From Neolewinella maritima (lineage in GTDB: Bacteria > Bacteroidota > Bacteroidia > Chitinophagales > Saprospiraceae): DNA of 64,000 nt. The notes under the pieces are model-generated. The model saw only the letters and a list, made by a program, of their open reading frames with translations, did not search any database and was not told the DNA's origin. Below are positions 50,946-62,212 of this stretch, one piece after another; within the stretch, counting starts at the first letter, position 1, and the number at the start of each line of letters is the position of its first letter. The stretch covers positions 248,001-312,000 of the forward strand of contig NZ_CAKLPZ010000003.1 of NCBI RefSeq assembly GCF_923081025.1, written 5' to 3'. Made by a program: the position numbers and the translations under genes.

Positions 50946-51553
50946 ACCGCTGCGACCACCACAAACATCTCGTACTCCCGAAAGGCCAGCGTAAACTCCA
51001 TAGGCTGTTCCCCCAGTAGTCGCCCGGTCCTATCCACCAGATCCACCACAAGATCCCGCCGAAAGTCCAGTTGCCGCCGCCCGTACGCTTTATACATCGC
51101 TTCCTTGGCCGCCCAGATGAGATGGAGTTGGACCAGCTCATCCGTCTCCGTCAGCTGCGACCACTCCGTTTCTCCGACAAATTTGGGGGCCAGCCGCCGG
51201 ATGCGGGGCACGATCCGCTGTACGTCTATACCGCACGGACGGGGGTGGGCCACCGCCGCGGAATAGCCTACCGTATGGCTGATAGAAACGAAGAAATCGG
51301 AATCCGGTAAGTGAGGCTTGCCGTCGCTGTCCTTGACCAATTCGGCCCGGGTGCTGCGGCCGCTCATGCGGTGGAGGAGAAGGCGGGCGGCGAGAAATTC
51401 ACGGCGACGCTCCGCGCCCTTGATCAGTAGGAGTTGGTGTTGCTCGGCGGTGGAGAGGTGGACGTGTCCGCGTAGTTCGTGTTCGGATTCCGTGATGGAC
51501 CAGAGGCCCCACTCACCGGGTGGTAGCAGGGCATCGTGAAAATAAAGGGGCAA
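50924..51553 (-). CDS. 4'-phosphopantetheinyl transferase, Sfp type
   Basis: A 209-residue enzyme that moves phosphopantetheine from CoA onto acyl- or peptidyl-carrier proteins. The family markers are DSDGKPHLPDSDFFVSISHT, CGIDVQRIVPRIRRLAPKF with the metal-binding Asp, and WAAKEAMYKAYGRRQL with the Glu-Lys pair. The length matches Bacteroidota members. The final residues RRSLPR and the TAG come from the hairpin array next to it. Upstream on the same strand lies a small membrane-protein gene, 12 bp away. No polyketide or peptide synthase is in the window, so the carrier target is unknown. Confidence 0.9.
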   Translation of the reverse strand: MPLYFHDALLPPGEWGLWSITESEHELRGHVHLSTAEQHQLLLIKGAERRREFLAARLLLHRMSGRSTRAELVKDSDGKPHLPDSDFFVSISHTVGYSAAVAHPRPCGIDVQRIVPRIRRLAPKFVGETEWSQLTETDELVQLHLIWAAKEAMYKAYGRRQLDFRRDLVVDLVDRTGRLLGEQPMEFTLAFREYEMFVVVAAVRRSLPR

Positions 51554-51565
51554 GGCGGCGGGGTG

Positions 51566-51727
51566 TTACAGCCGCACGGCGTTGATCCGGGTATCGATGT
51601 AGTAGCGTAGACCGACTAAAATAATTCCGACCGCGAGCAGGGCAGCAATAAGCTGGATGACGGCGGTGAACGAGGGTAACGCAAATCCGACCGCCCAACA
51701 CAATACGACTAAGAAGATATATTTCAT
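51566..51727 (-). CDS. Small membrane protein (53 residues)
   Basis: A 53-codon reading frame with ATG at 51725-51727 and TAA at 51566-51568. The translation is two hydrophobic helices: KYIFLVVLCWAVGFALPSF and AVIQLIAALLAVGIILVGL, followed by RYYIDTRINAVRL. It has the look of a real small membrane protein: a complete frame, a clean start, a charged end. It lies 12 bp before the phosphopantetheinyl transferase start on the same strand, so they may be cotranscribed. I recognise no family. Confidence 0.6.
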   Translation of the reverse strand: MKYIFLVVLCWAVGFALPSFTAVIQLIAALLAVGIILVGLRYYIDTRINAVRL

Positions 51728-51805
51728 TGTTTGGGGTGGCGACCTGCGCCAGGGGTTGATACGCTCCTAAAACCCTGTACCCTAACACCTTGTTCACGTC
51801 CACCC

Positions 51806-52696
51806 ATGCTTACCCGTACCCACGCCCGCTCCGGACACCGCGCCGCTATCTATGATCTGCAGCCCGCGGGGGACGCATTCTACTCCGCCGCCGCCGACGG
51901 CTTTCTCGTCCACTGGCACCGGCAGGACGCAGACTTCGGCCGGGTCGTCGCCACCGTCGAACAGGGGAAATTCCTCAGTCTGGCCATCATCCCGGAAGGT
52001 CTCGTAGCCGGCGCCCTGGACGGCGGTGTCCACTGGCTCTACCCCGACGCACCCGACCGTAATCGTCACATCGCCCACCACCGACAGGGCTGTTTCTCGG
52101 TCATCGCGGTAGGGGACGAACTGTTCACCGGTGGCGGAGAGGGCATACTCACCCGCTGGTCGATCGAGCAGGCCCGCACGGTAGAGAGCATCCCCCTTTC
52201 CGCCAACTCCCTGCGCCGGATCGTCTACGATCCCGTGTACGACCGTCTTGCCGTCGGAGCCAGTGATGGTCAGCTATACCTCCTGGACCGCGCGGGATTG
52301 ACCGTGCTAGACGCCGCACCTGCGCACGCGCCCTCGGTGTTTGCCCTGGGGTTTTCTCCGGACGGCGAATATTTATTCAGCGGGGGGCGGGACGCCAATC
52401 TGTCGCGCTGGCACGTACTGGACGGCACGCTCAGCCAGGAAACCACCGTGACGGCCCACCTGATGACGGTCAACGCCCTGGCCGTACACCCCAGCGGCGA
52501 CTACCTGGCCACCGCCAGCCGCGACAAGACCGTAAAGCTCTGGCGCACCCACGACCTGTCGCTACTCAAAGTCTGCGAAGTCGTACGCGACCGCGGCCAC
52601 GTCAACAGCGTCAACGCCCTGTGCTGGCTAGACGAGTCTACGCTGCTCACGGGGGGCGATGACCGGCGGATCCTCGAATGGGATTTAGTGCTGTAG
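51806..52696 (+). CDS. WD40 repeat protein
   Basis: A 296-residue protein made of six or seven WD/beta-propeller repeats, for instance AIYDLQPAGDAFYSAAADGFLVHWHRQD, VFALGFSPDGEYLFSGGRDANLSRWHV, VNALAVHPSGDYLATASRDKTVKLWRTHD and LCWLDESTLLTGGDDRRILEWDL. The blades each end with a Trp, as usual. There is no signal peptide, so it is a cytoplasmic scaffold. The partner is unknown. The start at ATG 51806 gives a repeat-ready N-terminus; one further upstream adds residues of no clear type. A copy of the GC element is in frame at 52314-52333. Confidence 0.85.
   Translation: MLTRTHARSGHRAAIYDLQPAGDAFYSAAADGFLVHWHRQDADFGRVVATVEQGKFLSLAIIPEGLVAGALDGGVHWLYPDAPDRNRHIAHHRQGCFSVIAVGDELFTGGGEGILTRWSIEQARTVESIPLSANSLRRIVYDPVYDRLAVGASDGQLYLLDRAGLTVLDAAPAHAPSVFALGFSPDGEYLFSGGRDANLSRWHVLDGTLSQETTVTAHLMTVNALAVHPSGDYLATASRDKTVKLWRTHDLSLLKVCEVVRDRGHVNSVNALCWLDESTLLTGGDDRRILEWDLVL
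52314..52333 (+). repeat. 20-bp GC-rich element inside the WD40 gene
   Basis: CCGCACCTGCGCACGCGCCC, in frame and coding for APAHAP between two blades. It fits all fixed positions, in sense orientation. Confidence 0.45.
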
Positions 52697-52740
52697 TTCT
52701 GTGGTTCAGTGGTTCAGTGGGGGGGCACTACAGAACTACA
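52692..52740. terminator. Hairpin between convergent WD40 and gcvP genes
   Basis: TGTAGTTCTGTGG and CACTACAGAACTACA can pair over about 12 bp across a G-rich loop with GTGGTTCA repeats. It covers the end of the WD40 gene and lies 20 bp before the gcvP stop. Confidence 0.5.
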
Positions 52741-52759
52741 ACACTACAGGAATACCGAA

Positions 52760-55651
<2,892 letters not shown>

Positions 55652-55676
55652 GCTGGCGCATTAGGGGTTAGGCGGG

Positions 55677-55725
55677 CAAAGGTAATGTGCGGGGCGGGCT
55701 TTGGGTTGCGGGGCCGCGGGTGCGA
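55677..55725 (-). promoter_or_regulatory. gcvP promoter region: -7 box with a GC-rich element copy
   Basis: CAAAGGTA at 55677-55684 reads TACCTTTG on the minus strand, a perfect -7 box 25 nt before the gcvP ATG. Bases 55706-55725 hold a copy of the 20-bp GC element in sense orientation, about 22 bp further upstream, where an activator would bind. Confidence 0.45.
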
Positions 55726-55902
55726 TGGGTACCGGAGGGCGCTAGATAATTCTGTAGCTAGGGGGTAAAATGCTAATGGTACAATTATATTGAGGGCGCA
55801 ATGGGGATGGTGGACGGCCCGATGATCCGACACACAGTGGGCGAAGCCGTGTCCCGGCCACAGTGCTCGCCTAGTCGTTTATACACGTCTTTAATCGCAA
55901 GT

Positions 55903-57090
55903 ATGCGGATAGATTACTCCTTCGTGTGGAGTGTACCTCCATCTTGCCGAAAAAGAATGGGTGACACATTGGGGGTCCGAACGATTACGGTAGATGGAGT
56001 GCGGTACCTCGCGGTTAGGCCACTGGCTTACGTGGAGGGCTTGGTCGACCGCTTAAATTTAATCGGTCCGTTTAGATACGACCGCAACAAGCGGGTCTTC
56101 ACGACTCCCTACGCGGAAGCGGTATACGAGCGATTGCGGGCAGACTTTGCGGTACGTCACATCACATCCGTGCAAAAGGCAGCCAGACAGCCGGTGCAGC
56201 AGAGGCGTGCAGACACCCTACCACAGCAACGGAAGCGACCGTTAGCTGATCACTGGTGGCAGGCGGTACACGCTACGGAGGAGCAGTTACGGGTAAAGCG
56301 GTACAGTTGGCGGACGGTGAAGAGCTACTTAAGTCATTTACGTAGTTTCTTTCTGGATCACCCTGCTTATCAGCCTACTGATATTACGTCGGAAGTGATC
56401 CGTAAGTACGTGGTGGACCGAACGAAGCGGGGCAATTATGCCGTCAGTAGCCAAAACCAGCTACTGAATGCCATCAAGTTCTGGTTTGAGCACGTGGAGG
56501 GTAATCCAAAGGCGTTCATCGAGTTACGTCCACGCAAACCCAAGCAGCTGCCTACGGTACTGAGTGTACAGGAAGTGAAGCAAGTATTCGCTGCGGTAGA
56601 CAATCTGAAACACCGCTGTATCCTGAAGATGATCTACGGCGGCGGACTTCGGCTCAGCGAGGTGACTCATCTTCGGGTGGCTGACATTCATTCTCACCAA
56701 ATGCAAGTCTTCGTGCATGGCGGAAAGGGAAAGAAGGATCGCTACACGACCCTAAGTCAAAATGCCCTCAATGAACTACGGCAGTACTTCGTCGCCTACC
56801 GACCCGACTACTGGTTGTTCGAAGGGCAGGAGGGTGGACAATACAGTGTGCGCAGTGTACAATCCGTTTTCCGGCGGGCAGTAAAGGCCGCACGGGTAAA
56901 CCCTTACGCTACGGTACATACCCTAAGGCACAGTTACGCCACGCACCTGCTGGAGCAAGGAGTAAGTCTGCGTCATATTCAGGTACTGCTTGGACACGAA
57001 AGCAGTCGGACTACGGAGCGCTACACCCAGGTGTCGGATGCTGAACGTCAGCGGGTGGTCAGTCCACTCGACAAACTAGAGGAGCAATAG
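55903..57090 (+). CDS. Tyrosine recombinase of the Bacteroidota XerA/integron-integrase-like type
   Basis: A 395-residue site-specific recombinase. An N-terminal extension (ITVDGVRYLAVRPLAYVEGLVDRL) is followed by a SAM-like DNA-binding domain (YSWRTVKSYLSHLRSFFLDH) and the catalytic domain with Arg250 (GGGLRLSE), Lys275, His339 and Arg342 (HTLRHSYATHLL), His365 (LLGHES) and the nucleophile Tyr374 (TERYTQV). All catalytic residues are intact. The chain ends SPLDKL, as in XerD and IntI relatives. An ATG at 55801 would add 34 residues without family sequence. It is followed by direct repeats and AT-rich genes, so it probably moves or has moved this accessory segment. Confidence 0.85.
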   Translation: MRIDYSFVWSVPPSCRKRMGDTLGVRTITVDGVRYLAVRPLAYVEGLVDRLNLIGPFRYDRNKRVFTTPYAEAVYERLRADFAVRHITSVQKAARQPVQQRRADTLPQQRKRPLADHWWQAVHATEEQLRVKRYSWRTVKSYLSHLRSFFLDHPAYQPTDITSEVIRKYVVDRTKRGNYAVSSQNQLLNAIKFWFEHVEGNPKAFIELRPRKPKQLPTVLSVQEVKQVFAAVDNLKHRCILKMIYGGGLRLSEVTHLRVADIHSHQMQVFVHGGKGKKDRYTTLSQNALNELRQYFVAYRPDYWLFEGQEGGQYSVRSVQSVFRRAVKAARVNPYATVHTLRHSYATHLLEQGVSLRHIQVLLGHESSRTTERYTQVSDAERQRVVSPLDKLEEQ

Positions 57091-57101
57091 CCTATTGCGT
57101 G

Positions 57102-57201
57102 TACACAACATGCGGGTGGTGGCTACACGACACGTTGCGGCTACACGTCAACTGAGCTCTACACGTCAATGGGTTGCCGTAGATTGGGGGGCTACACGCA
57201 A
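57102..57201 (+). repeat. Five TACACGNCA direct repeats after the recombinase
   Basis: TACACAACA, TACACGACA, TACACGTCA, TACACGTCA and TACACGCAA start at 57102, 57124, 57142, 57160 and 57193. Spacing is 22, 18, 18 and 33. They lie 12 bp after the recombinase stop and look like protein-binding iterons, for instance arm sites of the recombinase. Confidence 0.6.
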
Positions 57202-57215
57202 TCGTTAGTGCATAT

Positions 57216-57246
57216 GTTGGGCGACAGACCGCCATTTAAGGCGGTC
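57216..57246 (+). other. Possible recombination core and hairpin
   Basis: GTTGGGC at 57216-57222 fits the integron core consensus GTTRRRY, and GACCGCC ATTTAA GGCGGTC at 57227-57246 is a perfect 7-bp inverted repeat. The GTTRRRY match is short and can occur by chance. Confidence 0.25.
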
Positions 57247-57368
57247 CGAAAGAATTATCCAATTATAAATTGCTAGTAATCCCTGCAGAGTTTTGGAAGA
57301 GAGTATACCATATAGACTTTGCGGTAATAAGATAGCACATACACAAGAGTTGTGAACAAGCTAAAAAT

Positions 57369-58064
57369 ATGAGAAACAAATTAACGATATCGATTTTGAT
57401 AATTACTTGGCTTTGTTCCTGTGGTCAAAGAAGTAATTCAAAAAGAGAAGAGGTTGCAGTTAAATCAGAGGTAGAAGCCACGACAAAGAATAATAGTAGA
57501 CTATCGCAAAATCCTGATTTAGAAAAATTCATATACACAGATACTACATACACCCTTTCTAAAGGAGAAAAAATCACCATACAAAACAGCTTCCCAAAAG
57601 GGGGAATGATTGAACCAAATGGAACACAATATGTCGACTCAACTGGAAAATCACATGGGTTTGCGTCCTTTTGGACTCGAATAATAAATCACACTGATAT
57701 CGCTTTAGGACTAAACATGAACGTTCCCGCTGGTTCATTTCCAATTTTCACTTCACCTGACTCCTACCTAAAGCTTTTTTTGCCTAAACAAAAATTCTCT
57801 TTTGATAAACTTTCAAACTTCAATTATGGGCTAACAGATATAAAATCTTACTTAGATGCAAATTTTGATAAGGCCGCCATGCTACAGAAAACCATTAATC
57901 CTAATGAGGATTACATTTTTTATGTAATGGCATTATCTTATGAAGCATCTGGAATCCCGAGGGGTGGACTTACCTTGAAAGAACAAGATCTCTATTATAA
58001 AGTAAGTGTAGCGCCTCATGGTTCAGGAGCTGTCCCTGTGGGTAAGATTACCATAAAATACTAA
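57369..58064 (+). CDS. AT-rich hypothetical lipoprotein
   Basis: A 231-residue protein. Its signal MRNKLTISILIITWLCSCG has a lipobox at LCSC. The mature part begins with a Lys/Glu/Ser-rich spacer, then a beta-rich domain with IYTDTTYTLSKGEKITIQNSFPKGGMIEPNGTQYVD and FASFWTRIINHTDIALGLNMNVPAGSF. I recognise no family. The base composition is strikingly AT-rich against the GC-rich chromosome, so it was gained from elsewhere. It lies just after the recombinase and its repeats, on the same strand, as expected for a cassette-like passenger gene. Confidence 0.65.
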   Translation: MRNKLTISILIITWLCSCGQRSNSKREEVAVKSEVEATTKNNSRLSQNPDLEKFIYTDTTYTLSKGEKITIQNSFPKGGMIEPNGTQYVDSTGKSHGFASFWTRIINHTDIALGLNMNVPAGSFPIFTSPDSYLKLFLPKQKFSFDKLSNFNYGLTDIKSYLDANFDKAAMLQKTINPNEDYIFYVMALSYEASGIPRGGLTLKEQDLYYKVSVAPHGSGAVPVGKITIKY

Positions 58065-58670
58065 AGGCCAACTTACAACAATGGCTTAAAGAAATTTCTT
58101 GTTCTCGTATGCTTCGGAAAATTCACGTGGATTATTGTTTTGATATATATTTCCATAGTTAAATGTTAATGCAAGTAACTGCTCGTGGCCGAACCGTTGA
58201 TCAACAATTCATAGTAAATATCTTAAGCAGATCAAGGCTACGATAGACTATGTCAGTCTAAATAAATTCTCTATTGAAAACTAGGATGCATATAAGCAAC
58301 ATGTATATTGTTAATTTAGCGATTTCAAAAAGATGTTTATGGCTTTGTACTATTCGGTGAATCGCTACCATCACAGATTAGATAATACGGCTCAATTTTC
58401 AGACATAAAAGATATGATTCAACACAAATTTTCTTTCATGCGCGAGTATCTATACTGGTCGTGAACCGGTTTGGGACAGCGCCTGTTTTCAGGGACTATG
58501 TCGTTTCAGCTCACGCAGGAGGAGTATCAACTGCTACGGGTACACTAGAACGTGGCGGGCCTGACCAAGGGGAGTATTGCATAAAGTGTGTCAGCAAGTT
58601 TGGGGTTAAGGGGAGACACTTTTTGCAACGGTCTCACGGTCTCCGGTCTCTCGGCTACCCGTCCTGACTG
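58065..58670. other. Gene-poor AT-rich accessory gap
   Basis: No gene is supported. A 44-codon frame at 58333-58467 (ends EYLYWS) and a 16-codon frame at 58498-58548 (MSFQLTQEEYQLLRVH) are too short to call; the second resembles the start of an IS630-type transposase and may be a relic. The rest is AT-rich without clear structure. Confidence 0.3.
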
Positions 58671-58675
58671 AGGTG

Positions 58676-58835
58676 CCACGTAGGAACAGCGGGTAGCACG
58701 AGGAGCAGCCGCTAGGAATAGTAGCCATCCTGCATTACTGAAGCTGCCGCGTGGAAACAGTAGCCAGCTTGCGGAACCGCCGATAGAAACAGTAGCTATC
58801 CCGCATTACCGGGCTGCCGCGTAGAAATAGCCCGC
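58676..58835 (+). repeat. Degenerate tandem hairpin repeat, left part
   Basis: Five imperfect copies of a unit with the core GTAGAAACAGTAGCC. The GAAACAG-like landmarks are at 58683, 58715, 58754, 58786 and 58824, spaced 32, 39, 32 and 38 bases. Units can form stems of GCTAC with GTAGC. The array goes on at 60880 beyond the IS1182 element. Confidence 0.6.
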
Positions 58836-59012
58836 ACCACGGCAAACGTGGTCAAACGGCATGGGGAGAAAGGGTTCGCCCAACACGGCCTACCACGTCC
58901 ATGGCGCACGGGGTGCTGGTTGAGCTGCGGTGGTGCAGGTAAAAGGCCCGCGTGCTGATTGGTATCCACGGTGCTATTGGGTGGTGCGCCACGGCGGGTA
59001 GGCAATCGTCAG

Positions 59013-60720
59013 ACTGTGCAAAAAGTATGGTTTCCTATTTTCTTACCGTATCTTCAGGGTACTTCACCGATACCCGCAAAAAATGCCTAAAAAGATAGGT
59101 CTCAACCCCGCCCAGTTCGGTCTTTTTGCTACTCCACTCGAAGCGATGATCCCGGCGGATGCCGAAGTGCGGGTCGTAGCCGCTTTTGTAGATCAACTGG
59201 ACCTATCCGCCCTCGGCTTCAAGCCCGTGCAGGCCGACGGGGCCAGTGCTTACGGTGCGGAGCTGCTGCTGAAGCTCTACCTGTACGGCTACCTGAACCG
59301 CATTCGGAGCAGCCGCCAGTTGGAGCGGGCCTGCGCGGTCAATATCGAGGTGATGTGGCTGATAGATAACCTCAAGCCCAAGTACCACACGATCGCGGAT
59401 TTCCGCAAGCACCACCCCAAGGCGCTCAAGGCCGTTTTCCGGGAGTACGTGCTACTACTAAAGGACTGGGAGCTCATTGCGGGCCAACGCCTGGCGGTGG
59501 ACGGCACGAAGATCCACGCGCAGAACGCGCGCAAGCAGAACTTCAACCGGGCCAAGCTGCAGCGCAAGCTGGAGCGGATCGAGCGGGGCATCGCCGCTGC
59601 GCTGCAGGAGTTTGCCGACCGGGACGCTCAGGAGGCCAGCGATAGCAAGAGGGAACTACAGCAGCAAGCACTGGATAAGTTGACGGCGCTACGGGAGCGC
59701 AAGGCAGTGTACGAAGAGATGCAGACGGATCTGGCCGAGAGCGGAGCCAACCAGTTAAGCCAGACCGATGCGGATGCCCGTAGTATGATGGTGAAGGGAA
59801 CGGAGTCACTGGTGGGTTACAACATCCAGTCGGTGGTAGATGATGCGCACAACTTGATCGTGCATACGGAGGCGACCAACGTAAACGACATCCAGGCCCT
59901 AGGAGGGCTGGCCGGGGCGGCCAAGGACATCCTCGATCTGCCCGACCAATCGGAGGAGCCGATCGACATCCTAGCAGATAAGGGATACTATGATGCCACT
60001 AATCTCGCCACAGTAGAAGCCCTGGGTATGGAACCCTTCGTAGCCGAACGCAAGACGAAGCCGCGCGCAGCCGGGGGTTACGGGGCGCGGGAGTTCGAGT
60101 ACAAAGAGGAGGCGGACGTGTACGTGTGTCCCGAGGGGGAGGAGCTGACGAGCAACGGGCGGTGGTACCAGCAGCGGGAGAGCCGCGGGGGGCGCACTCC
60201 AACCGAGCGGCGCTTCCGGCGCTACCGGATTAGCCACACGATCTGCGCGCAGTGTCCCATCCGGGAGCAGTGCCTGAGCGAGGCGGCGAGAAACAACCGC
60301 CACGGCAAAGTGCTTCACCACCACGAGCACGCCGCGGCGCTAGCACGCAACCGCCAGCGGCTGCAGGAGTGGCCGGAAGTGTATCCCAGTCGGCAGGCCA
60401 TCGTGGAGCACCCGTTCGGCACCATCAAGCGAAGTTGGGGTGCTTACTTCACCCTAGTAAGGGGGCTGGAAGCGGTAGACGGGGAGTTTAGTTTGCTGGC
60501 CCTGAGCTACAACCTGCGGCGAAGTGTGTCCATTCTGGGGGTAGCGGAACTGCTGCGGCGGTTGCGGGGGCGTGTTTTAGCTGGGAATGACTCCATTTTG
60601 GCGTGTCTAGGGGCTCTTGGGAGCTTAGTAGCGGCCCTTTATGGTTATTTCTTGTGCATACTGAGAGTAAAGCCAGTCGGTCAGAATTTTACCTAATTTA
60701 GCCGGGAGCTTTTGCACAGC
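59013..60720 (+). mobile_element. IS1182-family insertion sequence
   Basis: A complete 1.7-kb element with one long transposase gene. Ends: CTGTGCAAAA at 59014-59023 and the inverse TTTTGCACAG at 60710-60719, inside slightly less similar longer ends. It split the hairpin-repeat array at 58676-61090. No obvious target duplication is seen next to the ends. Confidence 0.8.
59083..60696 (+). CDS. IS1182 family transposase
   Basis: A 537-residue DDE transposase. The N-terminal domain starts [29 protein letters not shown], and the RNase H-like core has Asp140 ([11 protein letters not shown]), Asp299 ([13 protein letters not shown]) and Glu442 ([12 protein letters not shown]). A Cys cluster, CPEGEELTS and [13 protein letters not shown], sits in the insert between the last two residues. 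The gene is intact, with no stops, so the element may still be active. Its base composition is like the chromosome, hinting that it comes from related bacteria. An extended C-terminal hydrophobic tail ([18 protein letters not shown]) is unusual. Confidence 0.93.
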   Translation: MPKKIGLNPAQFGLFATPLEAMIPADAEVRVVAAFVDQLDLSALGFKPVQADGASAYGAELLLKLYLYGYLNRIRSSRQLERACAVNIEVMWLIDNLKPKYHTIADFRKHHPKALKAVFREYVLLLKDWELIAGQRLAVDGTKIHAQNARKQNFNRAKLQRKLERIERGIAAALQEFADRDAQEASDSKRELQQQALDKLTALRERKAVYEEMQTDLAESGANQLSQTDADARSMMVKGTESLVGYNIQSVVDDAHNLIVHTEATNVNDIQALGGLAGAAKDILDLPDQSEEPIDILADKGYYDATNLATVEALGMEPFVAERKTKPRAAGGYGAREFEYKEEADVYVCPEGEELTSNGRWYQQRESRGGRTPTERRFRRYRISHTICAQCPIREQCLSEAARNNRHGKVLHHHEHAAALARNRQRLQEWPEVYPSRQAIVEHPFGTIKRSWGAYFTLVRGLEAVDGEFSLLALSYNLRRSVSILGVAELLRRLRGRVLAGNDSILACLGALGSLVAALYGYFLCILRVKPVGQNFT

Positions 60721-60879
60721 CTCCCGTTGGACGAAATGGCCCTTTAGGGGCCACTAGAAACGGAGAGCTGAAGCAGATGAACAACCAGTTAGCCAAATGA
60801 CTACGCCGCCAGCCTATCGGATGCCCTACCTTAAGGATTTGCGTGTCCGAAAGCCAAGTCAGCTACCCATTCTCTTTAA

Positions 60880-61090
60880 GCTGCTGCGTGGAAACAGTAG
60901 CCAGCTCGCATTACCGGGGTACCGAGTAGCGTCAACAGCCCAGTCAATTGGTAACCGAGCGACAGGAGTAGTAGTTATCCTAGCCAGTCAGCTATCGCGC
61001 AGAAACAGTAGCCGTCCCGCGCTACTGAAGCTACCGCATAGAAACAGTAGTCATCCGCATTACGGGGCTACCGCGTAGAAACAGTTTGTG
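60880..61090 (+). repeat. Degenerate tandem hairpin repeat, right part
   Basis: The same unit as at 58676-58835. GAAACAG landmarks lie at 60891, 61002, 61041 and 61078, and a decayed one near 60965, spaced about 37-39 bases. The units share GCATTAC-GGGGCTACC and GTAGAAACAG blocks. Confidence 0.6.
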
Positions 61091-61213
61091 CTACTGTGAA
61101 ATGGTAAAGATCACCCCTTTGAGGTGGTTGTTAGATGACGAAACTGCGATATCGCTGAGTGATAATCTTATAGTATCGTGAGCAATTCTGCAAAGAAAAA
61201 CTACTGTGTTAGG

Positions 61214-61645
61214 ATGTATCGAAACATCGTGTGGATGGCAGTTTTATGCATCACATTATACTCGTGTGATGTTCCGGGTTTAATATATTTCAAAAACAAT
61301 ACTGATAGTACTGCTAGAATAGTATACAAATCATCTGATGGTTCGATAGGCGTGGAGAGAGACTTTGAAATAAACTGCAAGTCTGATACTACAACCCTCA
61401 AGGTGTTTGGATTTGGGTACTGGTGGACCAATAAATTGATAGAAGATTATTCTCGATCGATTGATACCTTCAGAATTTCAACTTCACAATACCAGTACAT
61501 TATCACAGACTCTTTGACTATGAACAATTACCTAAAGTCTATTAGGAGTAAGGGGTTGTTCAAAGCTTCTTTGACGGTCAAACTACCTCTAAAGCAAAGG
61601 AAGGTAGTGTATTTCAGAAAACAGGAAGTAAACAGTATCAATTAG
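61214..61645 (+). CDS. AT-rich hypothetical lipoprotein
   Basis: A 143-residue protein with signal NIVWMAVLCITLYSC (lipobox LYSC). The mature chain has PGLIYFKNNTDSTARIVYKSS, KSDTTTLKVFGFGYWW and a C-terminal GLFKASLTVKLPLKQRKVVYFRKQ, mostly strands. I recognise no family. ATG 61214 starts just before the signal; a GTG at 61178 would add 12 residues. The gene is AT-rich in contrast with the chromosome and stands downstream of the hairpin-repeat array, so it is a second passenger gene of the accessory region. Confidence 0.55.
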   Translation: MYRNIVWMAVLCITLYSCDVPGLIYFKNNTDSTARIVYKSSDGSIGVERDFEINCKSDTTTLKVFGFGYWWTNKLIEDYSRSIDTFRISTSQYQYIITDSLTMNNYLKSIRSKGLFKASLTVKLPLKQRKVVYFRKQEVNSIN

Positions 61646-61906
61646 CTCTGTACAATTCTGCGCTAAACTACTGGCAACAAGAGAGATCGTCCAACACCGC
61701 GCCTGTCGTCAACCGGGGCTGGGTGGGTTGGAAGCTGGTGAGTGCTAGGGCTGCCCGGTGCCGGCGCGTCGGCAATGGTCCGAAAGCTCCCGCTGGTCGG
61801 TTTCGGCCCATGCCGCCGCGCCGCCCCCTCATGAGTGGGGGGAGTGTTGGTCGCTACGATCAGTTGAAGCCCCAGCTGCGCAGGCGCATTCGTTGTGCTC
61901 AATCAA
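61646..61906. other. Intergenic gap without gene
   Basis: A GC-rich stretch in the middle of AT-rich sequence. Overlapping frames of 60-80 codons lack any coding character. No structure beyond short GC runs is seen. Confidence 0.4.
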
Positions 61907-62054
61907 ATGGACCAGATTAAAAGCCATAAAATCAAAATTGGAGAAAACCTAAAGTGTTTTCGCTCCCTCTGTTACTGTCGCTTTGAAATTCGCCTACGCA
62001 CTTGAAGCGACAGTCGAGCAGCTATTTGAACTGAAAAACGTGCCGAACGATTAG
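61907..62054 (+). pseudogene. Remnant of an XRE-family regulator
   Basis: An ATG frame at 61907 reads MDQIKSHKIKIGENLKCFRS, like the first helix of an XRE protein. After a frame change the sequence from 61974 reads TVALKFAYALEATVEQLFEL and stops at 62052-62054, like the last helix of the same family. The helix-turn-helix between the two is missing, so this looks like a gene with an internal deletion. The evidence is short stretches only. Confidence 0.35.
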
Positions 62055-62212
62055 GTCATGTATCGGCTCGGAAGCTGCACGCCGGCTTTGGTGGGCCGGA
62101 GCTCCGAAATGGGACAGTCGACTTCCGGCCTAAAAAGCGCCAATGCGAAATAACTCCATATTAGAGCCTTTGAACTGCTAGTCCGCCTATCGTAGCGTCA
62201 ATATGATCATGG

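Noticed and set aside
57216..57222. A true integron attI/attC site
   Set aside because: Only a 7-base GTTRRRY match with no paired RYYYAAC partner or attC stem is visible, so I report it as a weak candidate only.
58676..61090. CRISPR array
   Set aside because: Units are imperfect, spacing is irregular, there are no unique spacers of constant length and no cas genes in the window.
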